Positions 52,639 to 61,171 of a stretch of 64,000 nt of DNA are shown here, one piece after another. Both the position numbers and the translations under genes were made by a program. Location of the stretch: positions 496,001 to 560,000 of the forward strand of contig NZ_KQ031382.1 of assembly GCF_000384335.2 (NCBI RefSeq). Direction: 5' to 3'. The notes below the pieces were generated by a model. It saw only the letters and a program-made list of their open reading frames with translations. It ran no database searches and was not told the DNA's origin. Every line of letters begins with the position of its first letter. Position 1 is the first letter of the stretch. The DNA comes from Hyphomicrobium sp. 99 (lineage in GTDB: Bacteria > Pseudomonadota > Alphaproteobacteria > Rhizobiales > Hyphomicrobiaceae).

Positions 52639-53742
52639 ATGAGCGCATTAGCACTGAAGCAATTGCCGTCGTCCGCCATAATCATGTCGGTCAGCGTCGC
52701 AGGGATCTGTTCAACATTTTTGTTGTGGCATTTCTTGATGCGTTCGGACATTGACCTGACGGCTTTGTCGGACGTCTCCTGGCAAATTGCCGAAGTGGAT
52801 TCGCGCGGCCGCCTGGTGCGGCTGGGTTCACACCCATTCGCCCTCGCCCTTTTGTTCGGATTTACCGCAGCCGGATGCATGACTTTCGCTTGGGGCGCCT
52901 TGCAGTTTTTTCGAATAGCATCTGGAGCGCCGAAGGAAATCGACGAACGCTTGTCCGAACGCCTGGAGAAAGTAGGACAGGAACTGGATGACGAGGTCTT
53001 CTCGGTGATCCGGCTGGTGAAAGAGCACATCGAGCTCAGCGGGTCGCACTCCGAATCCCTTACCAAAGTGAGCAACACTTTGGTCGCGTCGACATCGCCA
53101 GAACGCGTCCGCGCCATAATCCAAACGCTGATCAGCGAAAACAAGAAAATCCAGAATGAAGTGCGCGAACTCAACGGTCGCTTGCAGCAATCGCAACAGC
53201 AAATCGAAAAGCTGAGGGTCAGCCTCAGCGATAGCCATAAACTAGGAATGCTCGATGCCGTCACGTCGCTGAAGAACCGGCATTGGTTGGAAGTCCACCT
53301 TCCAAGAGAGGTTGAAACCGCAGCCGAAACAAATGGCTACCTTTCGCTGATCATGGCGGATGTCGACCATTTCAAAAGGATCAACGACACATTCGGACAC
53401 GCGGTCGGTGACGAGATCCTGAGACGCTTTGCCGAGCTTCTCTCAAAGAACATCAAGGGGCGCGATACGGCAGCTCGCTATGGCGGCGAAGAGTTCATCG
53501 TATTGCTGCCGCAAACAAGGCTTGATGGCGCAAAAAATCTCGGGGAACAGATCCGTGGTGAGCTCGAAAGCAAGAAATGGATGCACCATCGAACGGGTCA
53601 GCCCATCGGGAAGGTCACAGCATCCTTCGGGATTGCCGAATTGCGGCCCGGCGAGGATAGCTACTCCCTTTTAGATCGAGCTGATTCTAAGCTTTATGAA
53701 GCGAAGGCAGCCGGCCGCAATCGTATCATTGCAGACGAATAG
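52639..53742 (+). CDS. Membrane diguanylate cyclase (GGDEF)
   Basis: 367 residues. Two N-terminal membrane helices (IIMSVSVAGICSTFLLWHFL; FALALLFGFTAAGCMTFAWG) with a short loop between, a coiled coil at about 140-200 (RVRAIIQTLISENKKIQNEV, QQSQQQIEKLRVSLS), then a GGDEF domain with the active-site loop YGGEEF and IMADVDHFKRINDTFGHAVG. Product should be cyclic di-GMP. At the usual RxxD inhibitory site the sequence reads KGRD, so feedback inhibition may be weak. It follows the flagellar operon and precedes a PilZ protein, which suggests motility control (inference). Confidence 0.9.
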   Translation: MSALALKQLPSSAIIMSVSVAGICSTFLLWHFLMRSDIDLTALSDVSWQIAEVDSRGRLVRLGSHPFALALLFGFTAAGCMTFAWGALQFFRIASGAPKEIDERLSERLEKVGQELDDEVFSVIRLVKEHIELSGSHSESLTKVSNTLVASTSPERVRAIIQTLISENKKIQNEVRELNGRLQQSQQQIEKLRVSLSDSHKLGMLDAVTSLKNRHWLEVHLPREVETAAETNGYLSLIMADVDHFKRINDTFGHAVGDEILRRFAELLSKNIKGRDTAARYGGEEFIVLLPQTRLDGAKNLGEQIRGELESKKWMHHRTGQPIGKVTASFGIAELRPGEDSYSLLDRADSKLYEAKAAGRNRIIADE

Positions 53743-53771
53743 CATTTGCGCCACCGAGCACGTAGCGAGAA

Positions 53772-54641
53772 CTATGATCTCGCGATCAACGGATCGTCAT
53801 CGGATAGTGGCTCATCGAACTGAACGCTGACCTTCTTGTTGTGAGACCAGGCGACGATACCTCTCATCTTTCGTCCATTGCGAAGCTCAACGAAAACCCG
53901 TTCCTTCAATGCGAGATCACGCTCGCAATCAAGACCAATTCCGTTTTTTGAAATATCGCGTGCGAAAGCGATTGAGACGCCCGCTTTATCGCTGATCTTG
54001 CAGGGTTGCAGCAAAACATATCTCGGCGTCTTCCGGCGTTGCGGCAGGACCGGAATTGCGACTTCACCGAATTGATTGACGCATCCAAAACCGCCAGCAA
54101 GCGCGTCTTGTAGAAACTTGCCGAGGACAAGCGCATTCCCGGTGTAAACGCCATTGAAGCGCCAGCGCGTCTCCGGTTCGAGACGGCCAACCGCGATCTT
54201 GCAATCTTCGGCGAGTTTTCGCCAGAGTGCAGAAATTTGCTCTAGTTTCGCGACGGGTATGCTCGGCCCCGAGAAGGCCCCTGCGCTTTCGATCAACGGC
54301 ATCGCCAACTTCTTGGCGTCCGACAAATCGAAATAGATCTTGCTGATCGATGCGGCCAGCTCGCCTGAAATTCCGATGTCCTGCCACGCTCGTAGCGCGA
54401 CCTTGACGACCGGCGCTTCGACGGGAACGAGGTTGCTGCATGTTCGAAGCATCCAAGTCCGGTCGAAAGCCAAGCTTGCATTCATGCAGCTCGCAATCGC
54501 GCCGATTTGGAGCGCGGCCCAATGAAATTCGCAGACGAGCGCCTCGAAGAGTGCATTGCCTTCATCCGGCTCGTTGGAAATACGCGAGCGCGGGAAGGAA
54601 GGTCTCGCCGGTTCCGCGATTTTCAAAAGTGCCTTCAACAC
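53772..54641 (-). CDS. PilZ-domain protein with uncharacterised N-terminal domain
   Basis: 289 residues, start GTG at 54641 (the ATG nearby is out of frame). The C-terminal 90 residues form a PilZ domain: QRRKTPR (RxxxR type) and DISKNGIGL (DxSxxG), then VFVELRNGRKMRGIVAWSHN and VSVQFDEPL. The N-terminal 190 residues are mainly helical and not recognised (LQIGAIASCMNASLAFDRTW, ISGELAASISKIYFDLSDAK, ISALWRKLAEDCKIAVGRLE). It probably turns c-di-GMP binding into an output through this domain. It is convergent with the diguanylate cyclase and follows the PAS-GGDEF-EAL gene on the same strand. Confidence 0.85.
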   Translation of the reverse strand: MLKALLKIAEPARPSFPRSRISNEPDEGNALFEALVCEFHWAALQIGAIASCMNASLAFDRTWMLRTCSNLVPVEAPVVKVALRAWQDIGISGELAASISKIYFDLSDAKKLAMPLIESAGAFSGPSIPVAKLEQISALWRKLAEDCKIAVGRLEPETRWRFNGVYTGNALVLGKFLQDALAGGFGCVNQFGEVAIPVLPQRRKTPRYVLLQPCKISDKAGVSIAFARDISKNGIGLDCERDLALKERVFVELRNGRKMRGIVAWSHNKKVSVQFDEPLSDDDPLIARS

Positions 54642-54697
54642 GAGTCATATCTCTCAGATTATAGGAATTGGAATTGGCGAGCCGAGCCCACGCGACC

Positions 54698-56866
54698 TCA
54701 AAGAGGTTTGGAGAATAGAGTGCGGAGCTTTGCGGCGGGTACGGCGCGAGAGAACAAAAAGCCCTGCGCCTCGACGCATCCTTCGGCACGTAATCGATCG
54801 AGCTGTTGTTCGGTCTCGACACCCTCTCCGACGCTGGTCATGCCGAGATTGTACCCGAGTTGGATGATGGATCGGCGCAACGTAGCCGAACGCTTGAGGT
54901 TGGCGACGTCGGAGACGAAGGAGCGATCGATTTTGATTTTATCGAATGGAAAGCTTTGCAGGTAGCTGAGCGACGAGAAGCCCGTTCCGAAATCGTCGAT
55001 GGCAAATCTAACGCCCATCTTGCGCAAGCGCTCGAGCGTTTCGGAGGCGATGTCCCGATCCTTCATCAGAAGCGTCTCTGTAATTTCAAGTATCAGCCTG
55101 GAGAGCGGCAGTCCTCTGCATGCGTTGGTGACCTTCTCGACAAGATCCTGGCCCCGGAACTGTGCAGGCGAAATGTTGACGGCAACCCAGATGTCGTCGG
55201 GCCAGAGGCTCGCCTCGGCGCAAGCTGTCTTCAGCACCCAATCGCCGATCTGACCGATCAAACCGCATTCCTCAGCGATCGGAATGAATTCGTGAGCGGG
55301 AATGAGGCCACGTACAGGATGTGACCAGCGGATCAATGCCTCGCAGCCGACGATCTTGCGCGTTTTGACATTAACGATCGGCTGATAATGGAGTTCGAAC
55401 TTGCTGTTGGCGATCGCCTCGCGCAGCCCCATGATGATTTGGTGGCGCGTCTGTAGACGTTCGTGCATCGAATGTTCGAAAAAGCCATACGTGCCCCTGC
55501 CGACCGATTTCGTCCGGTAAAGAGCCATGTCGGCATTCATCATCAGCTGCTCGGCATCGACGCCGTCCGTCGGTGCAACGGCAATCCCGATGCTCGTTCC
55601 GATCGAGACTGTATTCTCCTCGAGGACGAATGGTTCGGCAAACGCGCTGATGACGCGCTTTGCAAGCGCCTGGATCTCTTCGATTGATTTTGGCGCTACT
55701 TGAATAATTGCAAATTCATCGCCGCCGAGCCGCGCGACCGTATCCGTTTCGCGGATCTCGGCGCGAAGTCTTGCTGCGACTGCGACGAGAAGAGAATCGC
55801 CGATCGGATGCCCAAGCGTGTCGTTGACGGATTTGAAACGATCGAGGTCGAGGCAGTGAAGTGCCAAAGAGGAGCCGTTCTGCACGTGTTTCAGGCCCTG
55901 TCGGATGCGCTCCTGGAAAAGCGCACGATTGGGAAGGCCGGTCAGAACATCTTGGTGTGCAAGCCGCCCGATCGTTTCCTGATACCGCTTGCGCTCGGTG
56001 ACGTCGAGATGAGCTGTCACGAAGCCGCCGCCAGGCAATGGCGTGCCACGAATCTCGAGATATGTTCCGTTGGGCCGCTGACGCTCAAAGATGTGGGGCT
56101 CGCTTTTGCGTGCGCGTTCGACGCGAATGCGCACCTGCTCTTCCGCATCGCCCGGACCATATTCTCCGCGATTGGCGTTGAAACGGTAGAGGTCCTCCAG
56201 AGACGGGGGAGACTTTTCGAAAAGCGAATCCGGATATTCGAGTAGCTGTCGCTGTTTGCGATTGCAGAGAAGCAAGCGAAGGTCGCGATCGAAAACGGTA
56301 AGGCCACCCGGAAAGCTGTCGACTACGGCTTGCAGCAGCGCATTGCGATCCTGCAACGCCATGTGAAGCGTGACGGCAGTCGTAATGTCGATCTGAAACG
56401 ACAGGAAGCCTTTGCCCCGCCCATTTCTGCTCTTGAGCGGTACCACGATTGAGTCGACCCAATAGTGCGTACCGTCCTTCGCCTTGTTTTTTACGGGTGC
56501 CCGCCAAGTTTCGCCTTTACGCAGTTTTTCGTAGGCATCTGCCCAGAATTCTTTTGGGTGGTGGCCGGAATTCAGTATGGAGTGGTCTTTGCCCGCGACC
56601 TCTTCGGCGGTGTAACCGCTAATTCGCAAAAACTCGGCATTTGCGTGAACGATCCGGCCATTGGGATCTGCAATCGAAACGATGCCCAGTTGATCGAGCG
56701 CGGAAGCGAACGCTTGCGCATCAGAATTTGTGCCGAAATACGGGCTGGCCGCACGCCTTTTCCGCCCCTTCTTGGCGATTGGAGCGGTATAGACGAGTTC
56801 GTCGATATTGAAAGCCATGACGCCTTTAATCGGTGAGCCCCGCATATTTCCGCCCCATTCATTCAT
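54698..56866 (-). CDS. PAS-GGDEF-EAL bifunctional c-di-GMP protein
   Basis: 722 residues. Order: PAS about 55-165 (IVSIADPNGRIVHANAEFLR, GKDHSILNSGHHPKEFWADA), a second PAS about 180-290 (FPGGLTVFDRDLRLLLCNRK), GGDEF about 300-455 with intact LGGDEF and an RETD inhibitory site, and EAL about 470-715 with intact CEALIRW, EITETLLM and IDDFGTGFSSLSYL. Both enzymatic sites look functional, so it may make or break cyclic di-GMP. No membrane helix; a cytoplasmic sensor. In-frame ATGs at 56845 and 56818 (AAAGG upstream) are alternative starts; the longest form is given. Confidence 0.92.
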   Translation of the reverse strand: MNEWGGNMRGSPIKGVMAFNIDELVYTAPIAKKGRKRRAASPYFGTNSDAQAFASALDQLGIVSIADPNGRIVHANAEFLRISGYTAEEVAGKDHSILNSGHHPKEFWADAYEKLRKGETWRAPVKNKAKDGTHYWVDSIVVPLKSRNGRGKGFLSFQIDITTAVTLHMALQDRNALLQAVVDSFPGGLTVFDRDLRLLLCNRKQRQLLEYPDSLFEKSPPSLEDLYRFNANRGEYGPGDAEEQVRIRVERARKSEPHIFERQRPNGTYLEIRGTPLPGGGFVTAHLDVTERKRYQETIGRLAHQDVLTGLPNRALFQERIRQGLKHVQNGSSLALHCLDLDRFKSVNDTLGHPIGDSLLVAVAARLRAEIRETDTVARLGGDEFAIIQVAPKSIEEIQALAKRVISAFAEPFVLEENTVSIGTSIGIAVAPTDGVDAEQLMMNADMALYRTKSVGRGTYGFFEHSMHERLQTRHQIIMGLREAIANSKFELHYQPIVNVKTRKIVGCEALIRWSHPVRGLIPAHEFIPIAEECGLIGQIGDWVLKTACAEASLWPDDIWVAVNISPAQFRGQDLVEKVTNACRGLPLSRLILEITETLLMKDRDIASETLERLRKMGVRFAIDDFGTGFSSLSYLQSFPFDKIKIDRSFVSDVANLKRSATLRRSIIQLGYNLGMTSVGEGVETEQQLDRLRAEGCVEAQGFLFSRAVPAAKLRTLFSKPL

Positions 56867-57174
56867 CGGCCAAAGGAAGGTCGAAATCGAATAGCTTTAG
56901 ATCAACGGGCGTCCCATTCCTGATATTCTGTATGGCAAACCCTGCCGTGGCGAACAGGCCGCCATCATGCCCCGTGGCCTCAAGCCGGGTTCATGGGCAG
57001 CCTATCCATTGCAACAATTAGACGTAATGTCTTAAGGCGAGATTAGCCCGCGCCGAGGCGAATCACGTAGGATAAAGTAGTCTGTACACAGACTGGGCAG
57101 GCCCGATGGCGGGGGAGCAAACATAGGCGAATCGGGCAGCCATTGAGCCATTACAGATTTGTTTTCCTTCGCCA
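56867..57174. other. Intergenic region between divergent c-di-GMP genes
   Basis: 308 bp between the leftward PAS-GGDEF-EAL gene and a rightward PilZ gene. A minus-strand frame at 57063-57236 begins with a signal-peptide-like stretch (see findings) but lacks a good ribosome site. No clear promoter boxes or dyads were identified by eye. Confidence 0.4.
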
Positions 57175-57519
57175 ATGTATGCGTGCGTAATAGGAAGCGT
57201 TAATAGAAGCAAAAATATCGAGACAAGCTTGTCCATAGACCGACCACAAGACAAACGTAAATTTGGCCGCCGGCCCGTATACAAGGCTGCTGTTATTGCG
57301 CTTGCTGATGACCAGCGCCTTCCCGGAGCCCTCCTGGATTTATCGGAAGGCGGCGCGAAAATTAAGCTTGCGCAACCGGAGCGTTTGATTGGCGAGTTTT
57401 ATTTAGAAGTCCCAGGCGACGATTTGATCGTCAAATGCCGCCTCGTTCGCGTCGATGGTGAAATCGCTGGCCTGCAATACGTGAAGGCGCCGCGGCGTCT
57501 TTCCTGGCTGAAGAGGTAG
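57175..57519 (+). CDS. Small PilZ-domain protein
   Basis: Up to 114 residues. The PilZ core is complete: KRKFGRRPVYKAAV (RxxxR type), LLDLSEGGAKIKLAQPERL (DxSxxG) and CRLVRVDGEIAGLQYV. The ATG at 57175 has no ribosome site; the TTG at 57229 (LSIDRPQDKRKF) gives 96 residues and begins close to the domain, so the true start is uncertain. A minimal c-di-GMP adaptor. It lies between the PAS-GGDEF-EAL gene and the chemotaxis operon. Confidence 0.8.
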   Translation: MYACVIGSVNRSKNIETSLSIDRPQDKRKFGRRPVYKAAVIALADDQRLPGALLDLSEGGAKIKLAQPERLIGEFYLEVPGDDLIVKCRLVRVDGEIAGLQYVKAPRRLSWLKR

Positions 57520-58042
57520 TCGAAGGAGTCGTTACAACCCGTCGATTATTCCGCCGTTGCCGCTAGAATAAAAGAATGGTCGCGTCCAGTTTGAGCAAAG
57601 AAGAATGCGGGTTCATTTAATAGAAGCTGCATTAGCGTTTCAATAAAAACGCAATGTCGCGGTTTTCGTAAACCAATTCGATAGTTTTCCGGACTAATTC
57701 TAGTGAACAGCTGCTTGATTGATGAAATCATAGGCATGATGCCGCGCAGCTGAGTCGGCGATCCGACATGTTCCAGGCTTTTTAGAAGCAGGAACTCCCG
57801 ATGGAGCACGATAATTCGCGGCCGCTTCCTTCGTCAGTCCAGAAAAATTTGACGATTGCCAAGAATTTCCGCCAACGCAGCTTGCGCTGCCTTGTCGATG
57901 ACCGCCCGCGTCAGCTCCCCAGACATTAAGCGTCCCTGCAAAACCAACTTTCCAGGCATTGCGGATGCCTTCGCCCTGGCCACGTCGTCCGCACAACAAA
58001 ACCCAGAAACAAGATCAACGCTCCAAGGAAATAGGTCCAGTT
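57520..58042. other. Gene-poor region upstream of the chemotaxis operon
   Basis: 523 bp, somewhat AT-rich, without a convincing gene. Open frames on both strands (such as minus 57546-57809) have no recognisable family or ribosome site. It contains one GGCATGATGCC element (57733-57743), also found before flagellin. The chemotaxis operon promoter should be here. Confidence 0.45.
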
Positions 58043-60370
58043 ATGGTCATAGGATATATCAACAGCAAATGGTCGATGCCGCGTCGGCTTGCACTGATAT
58101 CTGCGGTGTTCTTAATTCCTTCGCTGGCTCAGCTTTATCTCTACGCGCAGAATCAGCTGGAGCAGATCAGCACGCTTGATCGGGAAATCAGCGGTGGCAA
58201 GTTGGCGTCCGCTGTTTGGACGAAAATGTCGGCCGACGAAAACTCCTCGTCTGGTGACGGAGAGCTCGCAAAGCTTTCGGATGCATCCCGGAGTCTCGGC
58301 GTTCAGTCGAATGTCAGTGCCTTCCAAAACGCACGAACACCGGATGAGCGGGTGCGTCTTGGCGTTGAGCTTTTGGACTTGATCGCGACTTCGTCCGGGC
58401 TCGCCGCAGATGCCTCGGCTTCCACCTATTATGCGCAGGAGGTGATCGTTCAGCGTTTGCCGGGCGTTAAGCAGGCGCTGATCGAGCTCAAATCCACTCT
58501 CGATACCGCTGGACTGGCAGACGACCAGATCAAACTGGCAATCAACTATGCCGTATTGCGGAGAACGACGGAAAAACTCCGCGGAGCGGTGAATAAGCTT
58601 CTCAGCGATTCCTCCACTGACGCCAAGAACGCCCTCGGCGACACGAACGCCAGGCTCCTGTCTGAGCTTGATCTGATCGCTGCGAAGCTCAAGGCAGCCG
58701 ACTATCGGCGCACTTCGCTCGGCAGTGATGTGATGTCATCCATCGCCAATGCCAACAGTCTTGTCGGCACGGCGGCGGGCCAAGTCGGTGGCCTCTTTGA
58801 CCGTCTCTCCGAAGAGCATTCTGCAGAAGCGCGCTCATCTCTTTACCGCACGCTCGGTCTGCTGATCGCAGCAACGGTCGCTGCCTTGATCATGGTCAGT
58901 CTAATCGCGAAGGGAATTTCTCTGCGGCTGTCGAGCTTGGTCAGCGCGATGGATCAACTCAGCCATAAGGATTTGAGCGTCGAGGTTCCGTATCTCTCGG
59001 ACAGCAACGAAAACGGCATGATCGCGCGTGCGCTCGCACGCTTCAAGGAAGCCGTCATCGAAAATAAGTCGATGACCGATGCCGCTGTCGAGGCGGCCAA
59101 GCAGCAGCAGGAGCAGAGCGACCACTATGCGCGCGAGCACGAGCGGTTCATGGATGCGTTCACCAGCGCGGCCGAGCGTATAGCGACCGGCGACTTCACG
59201 CATCGCATTACCGAAAAGGTCATCCCGGAGTACGAGGCGATTATCAGCCAGATGAACCTAATGATGGGTCAGCTCGAAGCCGCGCAAGCCGGGAAGCTCG
59301 AGGCAGAGAATCAGATCAATACCGTCGTCGCTTCGCTCGGGACCGCTCTATCGGAACTCGCGCAAGGAAACCTCGAGACCACTGTATACGCCGAATTCGG
59401 TCCCGAGTTTGCAAAGCTCAAGGCCGACTTCAATTCTGCAGCATCGCAACTGAAAAGCACGATCGAGCTTGTGAAAAAGGGCGCCAGCAGCATCAAGCTT
59501 GGCACCGAAGAAATTTCGCAAGCCTCGGACGACCTCTCGCGGCGCACGGAAAACCAAGCGGCAAGTCTTGAGGAGACGGCAGCTGCCGTTAAGGAGATCA
59601 CGGATACCGTCAACAAGACGGCGCGCGGCGCAACCCATGCCCGGGAAACGGTTTCTGTTGCCAAGGCAGACGCCGAGAAGAGCGGCGAGATTGTTCGCAA
59701 AGCGATTTCGGCGATGAACGGCATCGAGAGTTCCTCGAAACAGATCAGCCAGATCATCGGCGTCATCGACGAGATCGCATTCCAGACGAACCTCCTCGCC
59801 TTGAATGCCGGCGTCGAAGCAGCACGCGCTGGCGATGCTGGCCGAGGCTTCGCAGTCGTCGCATCGGAAGTGCGGGCACTGGCGCAGCGTTCTGCCGAGG
59901 CGGCGAAGGAGATCAAAGGTCTCATTTCTGCTTCGACCGGACAGGTCGCACAAGGTGTGCAGCTTGTCGGTGAAACCGGCTTGGCGTTGACGCGCATCGT
60001 GACCCAGGTCGCGGAAATCAACACCATCGTGACGGACATCGCGGCGAGCGCCAACGAACAGGCCCATGGCCTGGAGCAAGTCAACACAGCCGTCAACGAG
60101 ATGGACCAGGTCACGCAACAGAACGCCGCGATGGTCGAGGAAGCCACGGCCGCAACGCAGACTCTCGCGCAGCAGACCGAGGAACTCGTCCGTCTGGTCA
60201 GTCGCTTCCGCACAGGTGACGACACAATCGTCGACATGTCGTCTCGTCGGGATTCGTCCAAGCCTGCGGCGCGCGCCCAGCGTGCACCTGTTAAGGCCAA
60301 GATGGCGGCGGCAGCCGGCATGGGACGTCGCAGTGTGGCTTCCTCCGACGCCGGTTGGGAGGAATTTTGA
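58043..60370 (+). CDS. Methyl-accepting chemotaxis protein
   Basis: 775 residues from the ATG at 58043 (AGGTCC upstream); an in-frame TTG further up is unlikely. Membrane helices at about 14-33 ([20 protein letters not shown]) and 278-300 ([20 protein letters not shown]) enclose a 240-residue helical periplasmic sensor. HAMP segments follow, then the signalling domain with the conserved hairpin [20 protein letters not shown] and [20 protein letters not shown]. The C-terminus GWEEF fits the CheR/CheB docking pentapeptide. First gene of the che operon; the ligand is unknown. Confidence 0.92.
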   Translation: MVIGYINSKWSMPRRLALISAVFLIPSLAQLYLYAQNQLEQISTLDREISGGKLASAVWTKMSADENSSSGDGELAKLSDASRSLGVQSNVSAFQNARTPDERVRLGVELLDLIATSSGLAADASASTYYAQEVIVQRLPGVKQALIELKSTLDTAGLADDQIKLAINYAVLRRTTEKLRGAVNKLLSDSSTDAKNALGDTNARLLSELDLIAAKLKAADYRRTSLGSDVMSSIANANSLVGTAAGQVGGLFDRLSEEHSAEARSSLYRTLGLLIAATVAALIMVSLIAKGISLRLSSLVSAMDQLSHKDLSVEVPYLSDSNENGMIARALARFKEAVIENKSMTDAAVEAAKQQQEQSDHYAREHERFMDAFTSAAERIATGDFTHRITEKVIPEYEAIISQMNLMMGQLEAAQAGKLEAENQINTVVASLGTALSELAQGNLETTVYAEFGPEFAKLKADFNSAASQLKSTIELVKKGASSIKLGTEEISQASDDLSRRTENQAASLEETAAAVKEITDTVNKTARGATHARETVSVAKADAEKSGEIVRKAISAMNGIESSSKQISQIIGVIDEIAFQTNLLALNAGVEAARAGDAGRGFAVVASEVRALAQRSAEAAKEIKGLISASTGQVAQGVQLVGETGLALTRIVTQVAEINTIVTDIAASANEQAHGLEQVNTAVNEMDQVTQQNAAMVEEATAATQTLAQQTEELVRLVSRFRTGDDTIVDMSSRRDSSKPAARAQRAPVKAKMAAAAGMGRRSVASSDAGWEEF

Positions 60371-60786
60371 TGCCCCGCGCGAAAGCAAAGGTGATCGCCG
60401 GTGATTCCGGCGATCACAGCCAGCCGCGTAAAGGCGCACGCGGGAAGAAGGCTGGTGTCGCCGCGCAAATGATGGAAGCCGAGACGGAAATGCCAGTAAT
60501 CGAAAGCGAGACGACGCTGGTGCTTCCAGACTCGCTCGACTCTTCGTCTGCCGCCAACATCAAGGATCTGCTCCTCGCGCGTCGCGGCTCTCCCCTCGTC
60601 GTTGACGCCCGACAAGTGCACCGCGTCGGTATTCAAGCGTTGCAGGTCTTGATTGCTGCTGCTCAGACTTGGCGGGCGGATGGGCAGAGCTACAAGGTGA
60701 CAAACCCAAGCTCCGAACTTCTCGAAACGCTTGCGCTCGTTGGATTGTCGGGCGACCAATTTCTTCTCGAAGGATCTTCTCCATGA
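60370..60786 (+). CDS. STAS-domain protein of the chemotaxis operon (CheS position)
   Basis: 138 residues from the ATG at 60370, which overlaps the receptor stop as TGATG. The C-terminal 90 residues form a STAS domain: TLVLPDSLDSSSAANIKDLL, PLVVDARQVHRVGIQALQVL, TNPSSELLETLALVGL. Where anti-sigma antagonists have the phosphorylated Ser pair (DSSG), this protein reads HRVG, so it is not phosphorylated like SpoIIAA. A basic 40-residue tail precedes the domain. In Sinorhizobium the gene between the receptor and cheY1 encodes CheS, which binds CheA and speeds drainage of phosphate through CheY1. This protein has the same place. Confidence 0.82.
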   Translation: MPRAKAKVIAGDSGDHSQPRKGARGKKAGVAAQMMEAETEMPVIESETTLVLPDSLDSSSAANIKDLLLARRGSPLVVDARQVHRVGIQALQVLIAAAQTWRADGQSYKVTNPSSELLETLALVGLSGDQFLLEGSSP

Positions 60787-61148
60787 CGCAGACGATACTG
60801 ACCGTCGACGATTCACGAACGATGCGCGACATGCTGAAGATGGCGCTCGCAGAGGCTGGCTTCAACGTTCTGCAGGCCGTTGACGGCGTCCACGGGCTGG
60901 AAGTTCTCCAGACATCCATGCCGGACGTCATCGTGACCGATATCAACATGCCGAAGATGGACGGCTTCGGTCTCATCGAAGCGGTGCGAAAGGATAGTCG
61001 CTATCGCCGAGTTCCGATTCTCGTTCTCACCACCGAGAGCGACGCCGCAAAGAAAACGCGGGCAAAGGAAGCCGGTGCGACGGGCTGGATCGTCAAGCCG
61101 TTCGAACCAACCAAACTTATCGCAGCAATTCGCCGCGTCGCCGCCTAA
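60783..61148 (+). CDS. cheY: Chemotaxis response regulator CheY
   Basis: 121 residues, a single receiver domain. The acidic pair is Asp9-Asp10 (TVDDSRTMRDML), the phosphoacceptor Asp53 (IVTDINMPKMDGFGL), then LTTESDAAKK and the Lys in IVKPFEP. By its place between the STAS protein and cheA it matches rhizobial CheY1, a phosphate sink, rather than the motor-binding CheY2 usually encoded further downstream. Overlaps the STAS gene by ATGA. Confidence 0.93.
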   Translation: MTQTILTVDDSRTMRDMLKMALAEAGFNVLQAVDGVHGLEVLQTSMPDVIVTDINMPKMDGFGLIEAVRKDSRYRRVPILVLTTESDAAKKTRAKEAGATGWIVKPFEPTKLIAAIRRVAA

Positions 61149-61171
61149 GGCAAATATAAAAGAGCATACAG

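Noticed and set aside
57546..57809. 87-codon minus-strand frame in the gap before the chemotaxis operon
   Set aside because: No ribosome site or recognisable family; it could be a decayed gene, but there is no evidence for one.
59311..60816. 501-codon minus-strand frame opposite the chemoreceptor
   Set aside because: Ser/Ala/Arg-rich shadow of the conserved receptor signalling domain; no ribosome site or family.
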